64,000 nucleotides of DNA from F1-60-MAGs149 sp037133755. GTDB lineage: Bacteria > Actinomycetota > Thermoleophilia > Gaiellales > F1-60-MAGs149. Each line of letters starts with the position of its first letter. Positions within the stretch are counted from its first letter, which is position 1. The position numbers and the translations under genes were made by a program. Below, piece by piece: positions 9,711-18,761 of the stretch. The stretch lies in assembly GCA_037133755.1 (NCBI GenBank), contig JBAXNN010000008.1:1-64000 (forward strand). The letters are read 5' to 3'. The notes beneath the pieces were generated by a model. The model was not told where the DNA came from, did no database searches, and worked only from the letters and a program-made list of their open reading frames with translations.

Positions 9711-10994
9711 ATGAGCGACCAGCCCACGGTGGTGTTCTTCCCAGAGGGGGCCTACGGCCCGACCAACAACTGCATCGGCATCGGCCAGGTGCTGCAAGAG
9801 CGCGGCGTGCGTGTCGTCTTCATCCTTGAAGAGTCGTTCGCCGGCACCCTCGAGGCGCGCGGCTTCGAGGAGCGTCTGATGCGCCTCGGCCCGGCGCCCG
9901 AGGTCGAGGAGGCTCCGGGGCAGTTCTGGAAGGACTTCATCGCGGCCACGTCGCCCGAGTTCCGCAAGCCGACGATCGAGCAGCTCACGTCGTTTATCGA
10001 GCCGACCATGCGCGCGCTCGTCGAGGGCGCGATGTACGTCGACGATCGCCTGCGCGAGATCATCGACGAGCTCGATCCCGACCTGATCGTCGAAGACAAC
10101 GTCTGCACGTTCCCCGCGCTGATCAGCCACGCGCGCAAGTGGGCGCGCATCGTCTCGTGCAACCCCGCCGAGCTACCCGATGCGCTCGTCCCGCCGGTGT
10201 TCTCCGGCTACTCCGTGCACGACCAGGAGCCGTGGGGCGACTTCCTCGTCGAGGCCGATCGTGTGCTCGGTCCGCTCTGGCACGAAGCCAACGAGTTCTC
10301 GCAGGCGCGCGGCGCTGGCCCCCTGCCGGCCGGGCAGTTCATCCACGCCTCGCCCGACCTCAACCTCTACATCTATCCGGCGGAGGTCGATTACCAGCGC
10401 GAGCAGCCGCTCGACGTGACGTGGCACCGTATCGACACGTGCATCCGCGAGGAGCGCGGCGAGATCGAAGCGCCGACGCACATCCTGTCGGGCGACGGCA
10501 AGCTGATCTACCTGAGCCTCGGCTCGCTGGGCTCGGCCGACACCGCGCTGATGCAGCGGCTCTGCGACGCCCTCGCCGACACGCCGCACCGCTACATCGT
10601 GTCGAAGGGCCCGCAGCACGATGAGATCAAGCTGCGTCACAACCAGTGGGGCGCCGAATACCTGCCGCAGCCGATCCTGATGCCGCTCTGCGACCTTGTG
10701 ATCACCCACGGTGGCAACAACACGACGACGGAGTGCCTGCACCACGGCAAGCCGATGATCCTGCTGCCGCTGTTCTGGGATCAGTACGACAACGCCCAGC
10801 GCATGCACGATCTCGGTCTCGGCCGGCGCCTGCCGACGTACGCATGGACCCCTGCCGATCTCCACAACGCGATCGAGGACATGCTCAGCGACACCGATGC
10901 GCTGGCGCGGCTCGCCGCGATCTCCAAGCGCGTGCAGGCCAATCCCGGACGCATCAAGGCGGCGGATCTGATCGAGCGCGCGGCGCGCGGATGA
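9711..10994 (+). CDS. UGT/MGT-family glycosyltransferase (GT1-like)
   Basis: A 427-residue GT-B fold protein resembling macrolide and UDP-glucuronosyl transferases. It would move a sugar from an NDP-sugar to an acceptor. The C-terminal donor-binding signature is present: ITHGGNNTTTECLHHGKPM, then ILLPLFWDQYDNAQR. The N-terminus (VVFFPEGAYGPTNNCIGIGQVLQERG) is the usual acceptor-domain start. ATG at 9711 is set by GAGGAG upstream. It overlaps the next gene by 4 nt (ATGA), so the three genes to 13170 form one operon. Acceptor unknown. Confidence 0.85.
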   Translation: MSDQPTVVFFPEGAYGPTNNCIGIGQVLQERGVRVVFILEESFAGTLEARGFEERLMRLGPAPEVEEAPGQFWKDFIAATSPEFRKPTIEQLTSFIEPTMRALVEGAMYVDDRLREIIDELDPDLIVEDNVCTFPALISHARKWARIVSCNPAELPDALVPPVFSGYSVHDQEPWGDFLVEADRVLGPLWHEANEFSQARGAGPLPAGQFIHASPDLNLYIYPAEVDYQREQPLDVTWHRIDTCIREERGEIEAPTHILSGDGKLIYLSLGSLGSADTALMQRLCDALADTPHRYIVSKGPQHDEIKLRHNQWGAEYLPQPILMPLCDLVITHGGNNTTTECLHHGKPMILLPLFWDQYDNAQRMHDLGLGRRLPTYAWTPADLHNAIEDMLSDTDALARLAAISKRVQANPGRIKAADLIERAARG

Positions 10995-12217
10995 CCGACG
11001 CTGCGGCGCTCGTCGCCGGCTTCGACCTCGCTGCGGCACGCTGGTACGCGGGCAAGGCACGCGAGGAGATCGGGCGGCGCGTGGTCGACGAGTGGCCGGT
11101 CGGGCCCGGTCGGCTGATCGTCTTCGCCGTCGAGTACGCCGACGGCGGCAGCGACCTCTACCTGCTGCCCGCGATCGATGACGACGGTCTGCGCGAGGCT
11201 GGTCCCGGCGACGGCGTGTACGCCGCACTGGCCGGCAGCGAGGGTGACGAGCGCGCCCTTGGCATGGATCAGACGAACACCTCGGTGATCGTCGGTGACC
11301 GCATCGTCAAGGTCTACCGACGCCTCGAACCGGGGGCGCATCCCGAGGTCGAGATCCTCGCGGCGTTGGCGGCGCGCGGCTTCGATGGCATTCCTGCCGT
11401 CCGCAGCTCGGCTGCCCGAACACTCCCCGACGGGTCGCACGTGGATCTCGCGGTGGCCCAAGACCTGATCGAGGGCTCGCCCGATGGCTGGGAGTCGCTG
11501 ATCACACCCCTCGAGGCGCTGATCGACGGCGAGGGCGACGTCGCCGACCTCGGTCCCGAGCTGGCGCGCGTCGGTCGCACGATGGGGCGCCTGCATGCCG
11601 AACTCGCAGCCGCCTTCGGCGTGCACGCCGCGTCCGACGCGCAGCGTGAGGGCTGGCGCGATGGCGCGCGCGAGCAGCTCGACGAGGCACTGCGCATCCT
11701 CCCCCACCCACTCGCCTCCGAGCTCCACAACGACGCCACCCGCATTCGCTTCGAGCTCGAAGGGTTCACCGCGGGCGACGCACCGCTCGTCACGCGCGTC
11801 CACGGCGACCTCCACATCGCCCAGTTCCTGCGGACGCCCACCGGCGTCTTCGCCATCGACTTCGAAGGCGAGCCCACGCGCACCATCGATGAGCGTCGCC
11901 AGCCCACCTCACCGATGCGTGACGTGGCGTGTCTCGTGCGCTCGCTCGATCACGTAGCGCGCAGCGCCCAAGTGCGGGCGAGCCTTGGCGCACCGGTGAT
12001 GGACGAATGGATCCGCTTCGCCCAGGACGTTGTGCTTGCGAGCTATGAGGATGGGCTCGGCGATTCGCGCATCCAGCTCGATCGCGGACTGCTGCGGCTG
12101 TTCTGCCTCGAGAAGGAGCTCTACGAGTTCGTCTACGCGGCGCGAGTCCTGCCCGAGTGGCTCTACGCGCCACAGCTCGGCATGCAGTGGCTGATGCGCG
12201 ATGATGCGGCCCTGTGA
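10991..12217 (+). CDS. Maltokinase-fold sugar kinase, candidate glucosamine kinase
   Basis: A 408-residue protein with an N-terminal cap like maltokinase (Mak/Pep2) and a C-terminal aminoglycoside-phosphotransferase lobe. The catalytic loop is RVHGDLHIAQF and the metal site is IDFEGEPTR; the DFEGEP form is typical of maltokinases. Established maltokinases make maltose-1-phosphate, while a related actinobacterial group phosphorylates glucosamine and sits beside SIS genes. The neighbour here is a SIS protein, not treS or glgE, so glucosamine or another amino sugar is the better guess. It is translationally coupled on both sides (ATGA before, GTGA after). Confidence 0.75.
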   Translation: MTDAAALVAGFDLAAARWYAGKAREEIGRRVVDEWPVGPGRLIVFAVEYADGGSDLYLLPAIDDDGLREAGPGDGVYAALAGSEGDERALGMDQTNTSVIVGDRIVKVYRRLEPGAHPEVEILAALAARGFDGIPAVRSSAARTLPDGSHVDLAVAQDLIEGSPDGWESLITPLEALIDGEGDVADLGPELARVGRTMGRLHAELAAAFGVHAASDAQREGWRDGAREQLDEALRILPHPLASELHNDATRIRFELEGFTAGDAPLVTRVHGDLHIAQFLRTPTGVFAIDFEGEPTRTIDERRQPTSPMRDVACLVRSLDHVARSAQVRASLGAPVMDEWIRFAQDVVLASYEDGLGDSRIQLDRGLLRLFCLEKELYEFVYAARVLPEWLYAPQLGMQWLMRDDAAL

Positions 12218-13170
12218 ACCAGCCCGCCTTTCACGCCGACATCCTCGCCGAGCCCGCTGCGCTCGCCGCGCTGCTCGACACGTACACGGCTGAGCAACCG
12301 TACGCGGGCATCGACCTGCTCGGCGCCCGCCGCGTCGTCCTGCTCGGCATGGGCTCGTCGTACTTCGCCGCGCACGCGGCTGCCGTGGCTCTGCGGGCCC
12401 GTAGCGTTGACGCCCACGTGGAGCTCGCCTCGGCCGCGACGCCGATGCCGCCAAGCGCCGACACCATCGCGATCGGGATCAGCGCGTCGGGCGGCAGCGA
12501 GGAGACCGTCGAGGCACTGCGACGCCACATCGGCAGCAGCCGCACCATCGCCATCACCAATGTCGCGGACTCGCCGATCTGCGAGGGCGCCGACATCGTG
12601 CTGCCGCTGATGGGCGGCGAGGAGACCGGCGGCATCGCGTGCCGTTCCTACCTCCTCACCCACGCCGTGTTGCAGCTGCTGTGCGGTGTCGACCCCGTCG
12701 CTCTGCGCGCCGCTGTGCCGGCGATCGAGGCGATCATCGGCTCGACCGCTGCATGGCTTGATCCGCTCGTGACGTTGCTCGCCGACGGCCCTGCGTACGT
12801 GATCGCGCCGTGGGAGCGTCTCTCCTCTGCGCTGCAGGGCGCGCTGATGCTGCGCGAGGCACCACGCATTCCCGCCGACGGCTGCGAGACGGGCGACTGG
12901 CTCCACGTCGATGTGTACCTCTCGAAGTACCCCGACTACCGCGCGGTCCTGCTGCGCGGCAGCCGCTACGACGACGGCGTGCTCGACTGGGCACGCCAGC
13001 GTTCGTCGTCGATCGTCGCCGTCGGCGCTCCCATCGATGACGCCGTGCAGACGATCCGCTACCCCGGCGACGATGATCCGCTCGTGCAACTGCTCGCGGA
13101 GAACACGATCCTGGAACTGACCGCGTGCGAGCTGTGGGCCCGGCGCATCAGCGCCGACCGCATGCCCTAG
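12214..13170 (+). CDS. SIS-domain sugar isomerase/deaminase (GlmS/AgaS-like)
   Basis: A 318-residue protein with two SIS domains, as in the isomerase half of GlmS and in AgaS/FrlB proteins. The phosphosugar-binding segments are VVLLGMGSSYFAAHAA in the first domain and ISASGGSEETVEAL after it. No glutamine amidotransferase domain is present, so it more likely isomerises, deaminates or deglycates an amino-sugar phosphate than makes one. It starts at GTG in a GTGA overlap with the kinase, which supports a kinase-then-isomerase pathway. Confidence 0.8.
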   Translation: MNQPAFHADILAEPAALAALLDTYTAEQPYAGIDLLGARRVVLLGMGSSYFAAHAAAVALRARSVDAHVELASAATPMPPSADTIAIGISASGGSEETVEALRRHIGSSRTIAITNVADSPICEGADIVLPLMGGEETGGIACRSYLLTHAVLQLLCGVDPVALRAAVPAIEAIIGSTAAWLDPLVTLLADGPAYVIAPWERLSSALQGALMLREAPRIPADGCETGDWLHVDVYLSKYPDYRAVLLRGSRYDDGVLDWARQRSSSIVAVGAPIDDAVQTIRYPGDDDPLVQLLAENTILELTACELWARRISADRMP

Positions 13171-13174
13171 GCGA

Positions 13175-14281
13175 CTAGACCCCGATCAGCTTCCGCAGCT
13201 CCTGCCAGACGATGTGGTGGAAGTGCGAGATCGACGACTCGGAGCTTGCCATCAGCCGGCCGTACGGCACCGCGCGTGACGTCATGTTCTGCTGCTGCGC
13301 CGCGACGACGCCGTAGTCCTCGCGCATCGTCGCGAGATACATCTCGTTCCAGTCGTCGGCAATCTTGCGATCGATCGACGGCTCCTCGAGGACATCCCAG
13401 TCGATCGTGCACGACTCGGGCGTCAGCGGACGCACCTTCATCCATGACGCGCGGATCTCGTCGACCTCGATGAACGTGCCCGGCCAGATGTAGATGAAGC
13501 GGTAGTCGCCCGACGTCGAGGCGAAGACGTTCTCCTTCTGGTTCGACGCGGTCGTCTGCCCGCTGAGCCGATCCTCATTGACGTACGTGTACTGCTCGTA
13601 CGTCACGTCGAAGGCGTCGCCGAAGCCCTCGTGCACCGTTGGGCAGTGGTAGCACTCGCTGTTGTTCTCGACGAAGATCTTCCAGTTGGCGGGCACCTCG
13701 TACTTCTCCCGCGGACGCGGGACGGAGTACTGATTGACGTCGATGCGCCAGTCCTCGATCAGACCATGCAGCGCCGGGTGCTCCTCGGCGAGCGACGGGG
13801 CATTCGGGTTCGTATGCCCCCAGACGTAGCCGCCGAGCACCTCGATCGAGATCGGCAGCAGTCCGAACTCGCTCCGGTCGAAACCGGGCTCGTGCTCGGC
13901 CCGCGGGGCAGCACGCAACGAGCCGTCGAGGTCGTAGGTCCACGCGTGGTAGCGGCACTGCAGCGTCTTGCGGTTGCCGTCGCACTCGGCAACCGGGAAG
14001 GCGCGGTGACGACAGACGTTGATGAAGCCACGCAGCTCGCCATCGTCGCCGCGCACGACCACGACGGGGACATCACCGATTTCGCCGACCGCGTGGTCGC
14101 CCGGGTTCAGCACGCGCTGCTCGAAGCAGACGATCTGCCAGGTCTGGCGGAACACGTCCTCCAGCTCGATGCGATGGATCTCCGGGTCGGTGTACCACGC
14201 GGCGGGAAACGTCATGCCGGCGGCCAGCGCCTGATCGATCGCGTCTGCGTCGATGTCGAGATGGCTGAGTGTGCGGTCCAT
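13175..14281 (-). CDS. Rieske non-haem iron oxygenase, alpha subunit (choline/carnitine/betaine oxygenase-like)
   Basis: A 368-residue ring-hydroxylating-type oxygenase. The Rieske [2Fe-2S] site is C90-R-H92 with C109-x2-H112 (CRYHAW). The mononuclear iron site is NNSECYHCPTVH at about 206-217, with E209, H212 and H217. This overall form matches oxygenases acting on quaternary amines (choline monooxygenase, carnitine oxygenase CntA, glycine betaine oxygenase GbcA). Such enzymes release an aldehyde or formaldehyde. No reductase gene is adjacent. AGGA lies ahead of the ATG. The divergent TetR gene and the operator between them suggest local control. The substrate is inferred. Confidence 0.85.
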   Translation of the reverse strand: MDRTLSHLDIDADAIDQALAAGMTFPAAWYTDPEIHRIELEDVFRQTWQIVCFEQRVLNPGDHAVGEIGDVPVVVVRGDDGELRGFINVCRHRAFPVAECDGNRKTLQCRYHAWTYDLDGSLRAAPRAEHEPGFDRSEFGLLPISIEVLGGYVWGHTNPNAPSLAEEHPALHGLIEDWRIDVNQYSVPRPREKYEVPANWKIFVENNSECYHCPTVHEGFGDAFDVTYEQYTYVNEDRLSGQTTASNQKENVFASTSGDYRFIYIWPGTFIEVDEIRASWMKVRPLTPESCTIDWDVLEEPSIDRKIADDWNEMYLATMREDYGVVAAQQQNMTSRAVPYGRLMASSESSISHFHHIVWQELRKLIGV

Positions 14282-14319
14282 GTCCTGCTCCTCACATCAC
14301 GGGGTTATGCCCGGCTGAT

Positions 14320-14343
14320 ATTCCAAGTATATTTTATTGGAAT
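14320..14343. promoter_or_regulatory. Palindromic operator between Rieske and TetR genes
   Basis: A perfect inverted repeat ATTCCAA-N10-TTGGAAT spans 24 bp in an AT-rich patch that contrasts with the surrounding GC-rich DNA. It lies midway between divergent starts at 14281 and 14364, as expected for autoregulation by the adjacent TetR protein. Confidence 0.7.
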
Positions 14344-14363
14344 TCGAACGACAAGGATCCTGG

Positions 14364-14975
14364 ATGGCCCGCCCCCGCGGCACCGATGGCTCTGGCATCA
14401 CCACGCGCACACGTATCCTCGCTGCTGCCATGCGGCAGATCGCCGAGCGCGGGTACGGCGGTATGCGCCTCGCCGATGTGGCGGTCGATGCCGGTGTCTC
14501 GCTCGGACTCGTGCAGCACTACTTCCGTACGCGTGCCGGCCTGCTGCAGGCGGCATTCGACGCCGGCACCGAGGTGAACCTGCGCGAGGCGCGCGCCATC
14601 GCCGACGGGCCCGGCACGCCCGGTGAGCGCCTCACCGGGCTCCTACGCTGGGGCACCGCCGAACTCGACCCGGCGGATGGCTCATGGGAGTTCTGGTTCG
14701 AGTTCTGGCTCGCCGCGCTGCGCGAGCCCGACCTGTCACTCCGCAACCGCGCCGGCGACCAGGGCTGGCAGGACGCGTTCCGCACCGTCATCGCCGAAGG
14801 CGTCGCCGACGGCTCATTCGCGCCAGACGGCACGCCGGAGCAGGTGGCGGCGAAGCTCGTGACGCTGCTCGACGGCACGATGCTGCGCCGCATGCTCGGC
14901 TCCCAGGGCGCCGATGACGACCTCGAGTGGGCCGTCGCCCAGTTCGTGCGACCGGTTCCGACTAGCGCGTCGTGA
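14364..14975 (+). CDS. TetR-family transcriptional repressor
   Basis: A 203-residue regulator. The N-terminal helix-turn-helix is typical: RTRILAAAMRQIAERGYGGM followed by RLADVAVDAGVSLGLVQHYF, with the YF at the end of the recognition helix. The C-terminal ligand domain resembles the BetI/TetR_C_6 type, which fits a choline or betaine link but is not decisive. ATG at 14364 has AAGGA 6 nt upstream. Its 3' end overlaps the convergent gene by 14 bp. Confidence 0.85.
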   Translation: MARPRGTDGSGITTRTRILAAAMRQIAERGYGGMRLADVAVDAGVSLGLVQHYFRTRAGLLQAAFDAGTEVNLREARAIADGPGTPGERLTGLLRWGTAELDPADGSWEFWFEFWLAALREPDLSLRNRAGDQGWQDAFRTVIAEGVADGSFAPDGTPEQVAAKLVTLLDGTMLRRMLGSQGADDDLEWAVAQFVRPVPTSAS

Positions 14976-15906
14976 AGCCGGCATCGCGGAGGATCCGCTG
15001 CACGTGTCCGTTGGCGCGCTGATAGGAGACCTCCTCCAGCTCGATCACGCGCGCCGGGTCGCGCTCGACCTCGGCCATCACGTCGGGCAGGAAGAACGCC
15101 GGATCGTTCGGGTCCGCGTGCGGCGCGAAGATCGGGCCGTCGGTTTCTTCCGGTAGGCCGTCCTCTCGAGGGTGGAACGGGCAGGTGTAGGCCCACACGT
15201 TTTCGAACGCGATGCGCGTGACGCCCGCCTCGAGCAGGCGGCGCGTGATGTCGGCGATCGGCAGCACACCCTCGCCGGTCGGCACCCCACAGACCATGCC
15301 GTGCATGACGACGTGGTCCTTCATGTGCGCCTTGCGCGTCCATGGCAGCATCGCCTCGAGCGCCTCGATGGGGTCCTCGCGCAACATCATCGAGTTGCCG
15401 TAGTCGTAGAGCGCGAGTGCGTACGGGTGATCGACGGCCTCGAGGATGCGCCCCACCTCGACGCCCGTGAACTCCTCGTGGTTCTCGAGCAAGATCGGCA
15501 CGCCGCGATCCTCGGCGATTGGCGCGGCCTCGACGAGATCGCGGATCGTCGCGTCGAGCACCTGCCCGCGGGGACCCTCATGGCGCGTGTACGTGCGCAA
15601 GTGCTTTGCCCCGAGCGCGACCGCGAGATCGAGCAGCGTGGTCAGGTGCTTCGGGTCGGTGGAACTCGTCTCCACATCGACCTCAAGGCCTCGGTCGCGC
15701 AGCGCCTCGGCCACCATCTGCACGTGTGCCGGGCTATCGCCACCGAGGAAGCGATAGTGCGGGCCGTTGACGTTGAGGCCGATGCCAGCGTTGCCGTCGG
15801 CCACCGCGCGATCGAGCAGATCCACGATCGAGAAGTCCGGATCGTGCATCAGGCGGAAGCGGAACGAGTAGGTGTGGATGAAGAGATCGATCGAAGGGAG
15901 CGTCAT
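14962..15906 (-). CDS. Sugar-phosphate isomerase/epimerase-type TIM-barrel protein
   Basis: A 314-residue AP-endonuclease-2/xylose-isomerase-like TIM barrel. Typical strand-end residues are visible: E in EDRGVPILLENHEEF, D in ALALYDYGNSM, H/D in RKAHMKDHVV and E in TRIAFENVW, arranged as a metal site. Substrate not assignable. It starts in an ATGA overlap with the phosphotransferase gene upstream, so the two are co-translated. Confidence 0.75.
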   Translation of the reverse strand: MTLPSIDLFIHTYSFRFRLMHDPDFSIVDLLDRAVADGNAGIGLNVNGPHYRFLGGDSPAHVQMVAEALRDRGLEVDVETSSTDPKHLTTLLDLAVALGAKHLRTYTRHEGPRGQVLDATIRDLVEAAPIAEDRGVPILLENHEEFTGVEVGRILEAVDHPYALALYDYGNSMMLREDPIEALEAMLPWTRKAHMKDHVVMHGMVCGVPTGEGVLPIADITRRLLEAGVTRIAFENVWAYTCPFHPREDGLPEETDGPIFAPHADPNDPAFFLPDVMAEVERDPARVIELEEVSYQRANGHVQRILRDAGFTTR

Positions 15907-16778
15907 CGGAATGCCTCGAGGTCGGCGATGGAGAGAGCCAGAGCCCGAGCGTAGCGCGCAGAACCAGCCGGGTCGGAATCTTCGAGCTCTAGGCGCCGCA
16001 TGGCGCAGTAGGCACCGAAGCGGTAGGTCAGCGCCGGCTCGAGTGCCGACAGGCGCGCCAGCACCTGCGGGTCGTCATATGCGTCGAGAAACTCGGCGCG
16101 CTCAGCGGCGGTGAGTGGCTCGTGGTTGTAGAGCACTTGGAAGGCCGGCGAGAGGAACGTGAAAAGATCTTCGGCCGCGTCGCCGAGCGCCGGGCACTGC
16201 CAGTCGATCAGGCGGATGCCCCCGGGGCCAACGATGAAGTTGCCCGTGCCGGCGTCGGTATGGAGCAGCACGCGGCGCGGCGACGGCTGCACCCGCGCGG
16301 CCGGGCGCTCGCGGCGCAGCTTGGCCGCGTCGTGCGAGTCGGCCTGCTCGAGCAGGCGCTCGCCCTGCTCGACGATGCCGAGCGTGCCGGTGGGCACCTC
16401 GCGAAAGCCCTCGGCGGCGATCGCGTGCTGGCGCCGGAAGAGGTCGGCCACCTGTGCCGTGCCCGTTGTCCACTCCTGCCCCTCGACCCATTCGTAGATC
16501 AGGATCGCCGGCAGCTCGCCGACGCGCGGGTGGTACTCCACGAACTCGGGCGCGATCCCGTGTCCCTTCAGGAGCAAGAGCGCGCGGGCCTCTTCGTCGG
16601 GCAGGATCGGGAAGAGGCGCCAGCCGGTCTGCGCCGCGAAGATCTTCGCCACCCAATCGAAGCCGTCGCCCTGCACGCGGACGACGTCGTTCCAGTAGCC
16701 GCCCTGCAGCGACGTCACTTCGACGTCCTGGCTGGGAGCGATGACCTCGCGGGCACGGAGGAAGGAAAGCGCGTCCAT
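15903..16778 (-). CDS. Aminoglycoside-phosphotransferase-fold kinase
   Basis: A 291-residue protein of the APH/choline-kinase superfamily. The catalytic loop is LLHTDAGTGNFIV and the metal-binding segment is IRLIDWQCPALG; the nucleotide-binding lobe has WVAKIF. The HTDAGTGN form departs from the usual HGDxxxxN by Thr for Gly. Phosphoryl acceptor unknown. The ATG at 16778 lacks a ribosome site but has CACACT 7 nt upstream. It runs divergently from the FAD oxidoreductase 40 bp away. Confidence 0.75.
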   Translation of the reverse strand: MDALSFLRAREVIAPSQDVEVTSLQGGYWNDVVRVQGDGFDWVAKIFAAQTGWRLFPILPDEEARALLLLKGHGIAPEFVEYHPRVGELPAILIYEWVEGQEWTTGTAQVADLFRRQHAIAAEGFREVPTGTLGIVEQGERLLEQADSHDAAKLRRERPAARVQPSPRRVLLHTDAGTGNFIVGPGGIRLIDWQCPALGDAAEDLFTFLSPAFQVLYNHEPLTAAERAEFLDAYDDPQVLARLSALEPALTYRFGAYCAMRRLELEDSDPAGSARYARALALSIADLEAFR

Positions 16779-16806
16779 ACGGAACAGTGTGACGGGTCGG
16801 GCTTGC

Positions 16807-16812
16807 GATACT
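16807..16812 (+). promoter_or_regulatory. -10 hexamer GATACT, leaderless-type
   Basis: GATACT ends 6 nt before the ATG at 16819 within a 40-bp divergent intergenic region. Confidence 0.4.
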
Positions 16813-16818
16813 TCGGGC

Positions 16819-18237
16819 ATGGCCATCGCGACCGAGTCCCCCACTCGCTCGGCAATCGACCAGCGCTACCGGCAGGTGTCGGGCTGGCTCGACGGCGTGC
16901 CCGAGCCCCTCGACCCCCGTCCCGCGCTCCCCGGCGATGCGCAATTCGATGTCGCGATCGCCGGCGGTGGCCTGACGGGCCTGTGGACGGCGTACTGCCT
17001 GGCCAAGGGCGACCCGCGCCTGCGGATCGTGATCTGCGAGCGCGACATCGTCGGGTACGGCGCATCGGGACGCAACGGCGGGTTTCAGTCGGCCGGTATG
17101 GCCGGCGAGATGCGCGTCTTCAAGCAGTACGGCGGCACGGATAACGTGCGCCGCGCCGAGCGCGCCTTCATCGACGGCATTGACTGGGTCGGCGGCGTGG
17201 TGGCCGCTGAGGACATCGACTGCGGTTGGCATAAGGGCGGCGCATTGCGCATCGCCACCTCCCCCACGCAGGCCGCGCGCGTCGACGCCGGCGTGGCGGG
17301 CCGTCGCGAGCGTGGCTTCACCGAGACGGATGTCTGGGAGATCTCGCTCGACGAGCTGCAGCAGCGCGTGCGGTTTCATGGGGCAGTCTCGGCCACGTAC
17401 ACGCCGCACTGCGCGCGCATCGATCCTGCGCGCCTCACGCGCGGATTGGCCCGAGCGTGCGAGCAGCTCGGCGTCACGATCTACGAGCAGACGCCCGTCA
17501 CCGCGATCGAACGCGGTCGGCTCGTCTGCCAGCAGGGCACCGTGCAGGCCGACATCATCGTCCGCGCCACGGAGGCCTTCACCCGCGACCTGCCTGGCGG
17601 CAAGCGCCGCTACATGCGCGTGTACTCGCACATGCTCCAGACCGAGGTGCTGCCCGACCACGTCTGGGACGAGCTCGGCTGGGACAACTGCGAGCCGATC
17701 GCCGACCAGCGGTATCACTTCTTCTACGCACAGCGCACGATGGACAACCGCATCGCGATCGGCGGCCGCGGCACCTCGTACTACTTCGGCGACCGCATCG
17801 AGGATGCGAACGACCACAACGAGGCGATCTTCGCCCGCATCGACGAGGCGCTCCGCCACCACTTCCCCGCGGCGAAGGATGCCGCGATCGAGCACCGCTG
17901 GGGTGGGTCGTTCGCCGCGCCGCGCGACTGGAGCATGCAGGTCGGCTTCGACCGCGCGACCGGCATGGCGATGGCGGGGGGCTTCGCCGGCCATGGCCTG
18001 ACGGGCACGAGCATCGCCGGCCGAACGCTCGCCGACCTGATCCTCGAGCGCGACTCGGACCTGCTGACGTTGCCGTGGGTCGGCCATACCTGCCGCAAGT
18101 GGGAGCCCGAGCCGCTGCGCGCGATTGCCGCGAAGTCGATCTCCGGCATTCTCCTGTCGGCCGACGAAGCCGAGGAGCGAAGCGGCCAACCGGCCAAGCG
18201 GGTCCGGCTCGTCAAGCGCTTCATGCCCGGCCGCTAA
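16819..18237 (+). CDS. FAD-dependent amine/amino-acid oxidoreductase (DAO family)
   Basis: A 472-residue flavoprotein of the DAO/glycine oxidase family, similar in layout to gamma-glutamylputrescine oxidase. The dinucleotide fold is FDVAIAGGGLTGLWTAYCL near residues 42-60, and GRNGGFQS follows. The C-terminal FAD contact is GGFAGHGLTGTSIAG. It would oxidise a secondary or primary amine with release of hydrogen peroxide or transfer to an acceptor. ATG at 16819 was chosen because of the -10 element just upstream; the frame is open further upstream but overlaps the divergent gene. Confidence 0.8.
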   Translation: MAIATESPTRSAIDQRYRQVSGWLDGVPEPLDPRPALPGDAQFDVAIAGGGLTGLWTAYCLAKGDPRLRIVICERDIVGYGASGRNGGFQSAGMAGEMRVFKQYGGTDNVRRAERAFIDGIDWVGGVVAAEDIDCGWHKGGALRIATSPTQAARVDAGVAGRRERGFTETDVWEISLDELQQRVRFHGAVSATYTPHCARIDPARLTRGLARACEQLGVTIYEQTPVTAIERGRLVCQQGTVQADIIVRATEAFTRDLPGGKRRYMRVYSHMLQTEVLPDHVWDELGWDNCEPIADQRYHFFYAQRTMDNRIAIGGRGTSYYFGDRIEDANDHNEAIFARIDEALRHHFPAAKDAAIEHRWGGSFAAPRDWSMQVGFDRATGMAMAGGFAGHGLTGTSIAGRTLADLILERDSDLLTLPWVGHTCRKWEPEPLRAIAAKSISGILLSADEAEERSGQPAKRVRLVKRFMPGR

Positions 18238-18257
18238 GCGACCCGCGCCGCGACGTC

Positions 18258-18263
18258 TAGGCT
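18258..18263 (+). promoter_or_regulatory. -10 hexamer TAGGCT, leaderless-type
   Basis: TAGGCT ends 6 nt before the ogt ATG at 18270. The gap is GAGGAC, which could also act as a ribosome site on a longer transcript. Confidence 0.45.
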
Positions 18264-18269
18264 GAGGAC

Positions 18270-18761
18270 ATGGCGCTCACCTACCGCACCGTTTCGACCC
18301 CGCTCGGTGACATCACCGCCGTAGCGGACGAGGACGGGCTCACGCAGGTGATTCTGGCCGGCGACGACGGCAGCGTGCTGGCCGAGGCGACGGAGGGCGG
18401 GCCGATCGTCGACGCCGCTGCGCAGCAGCTGGCCGAGTACTTCGCCGGCGAGCGCATGGCGTTCGACGTGCCGCTCGCGCCGCAGGGCACGGAGTTCCAA
18501 CAGACCGTCTGGAAGGCGCTCGGCGACGTGCCCTTCGGCACCACGGCGACGTACGGCGAGATCGCTCGGGCGATCGGGCAGCTGACGGCGACACGCGCAG
18601 TTGGTGCGGCCAATGGGCGCAACCCGATCCCGATCATCATTCCGTGCCATCGCGTGATCGGTGCGAGCGGCGAGCTAACGGGCTATTCCGGCGGCGGCGG
18701 CATCGAGACGAAGCGCCGACTGCTCGACCACGAGAGCGGCACGCTCTCCTTCGCGATCTAG
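18270..18761 (+). CDS. ogt: Methylated-DNA--protein-cysteine S-methyltransferase
   Basis: A 163-residue suicide repair protein that takes methyl groups from O6-methylguanine. The active-site motif PCHRV gives the acceptor Cys126, preceded by the AVGAANGRNPIPIIIPC helix. The DNA-binding segment FGTTATYGEIARAIG is standard. The length fits Ogt without an Ada domain. Its stop overlaps the convergent homocysteine methyltransferase gene by 4 bp. Confidence 0.95.
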   Translation: MALTYRTVSTPLGDITAVADEDGLTQVILAGDDGSVLAEATEGGPIVDAAAQQLAEYFAGERMAFDVPLAPQGTEFQQTVWKALGDVPFGTTATYGEIARAIGQLTATRAVGAANGRNPIPIIIPCHRVIGASGELTGYSGGGGIETKRRLLDHESGTLSFAI

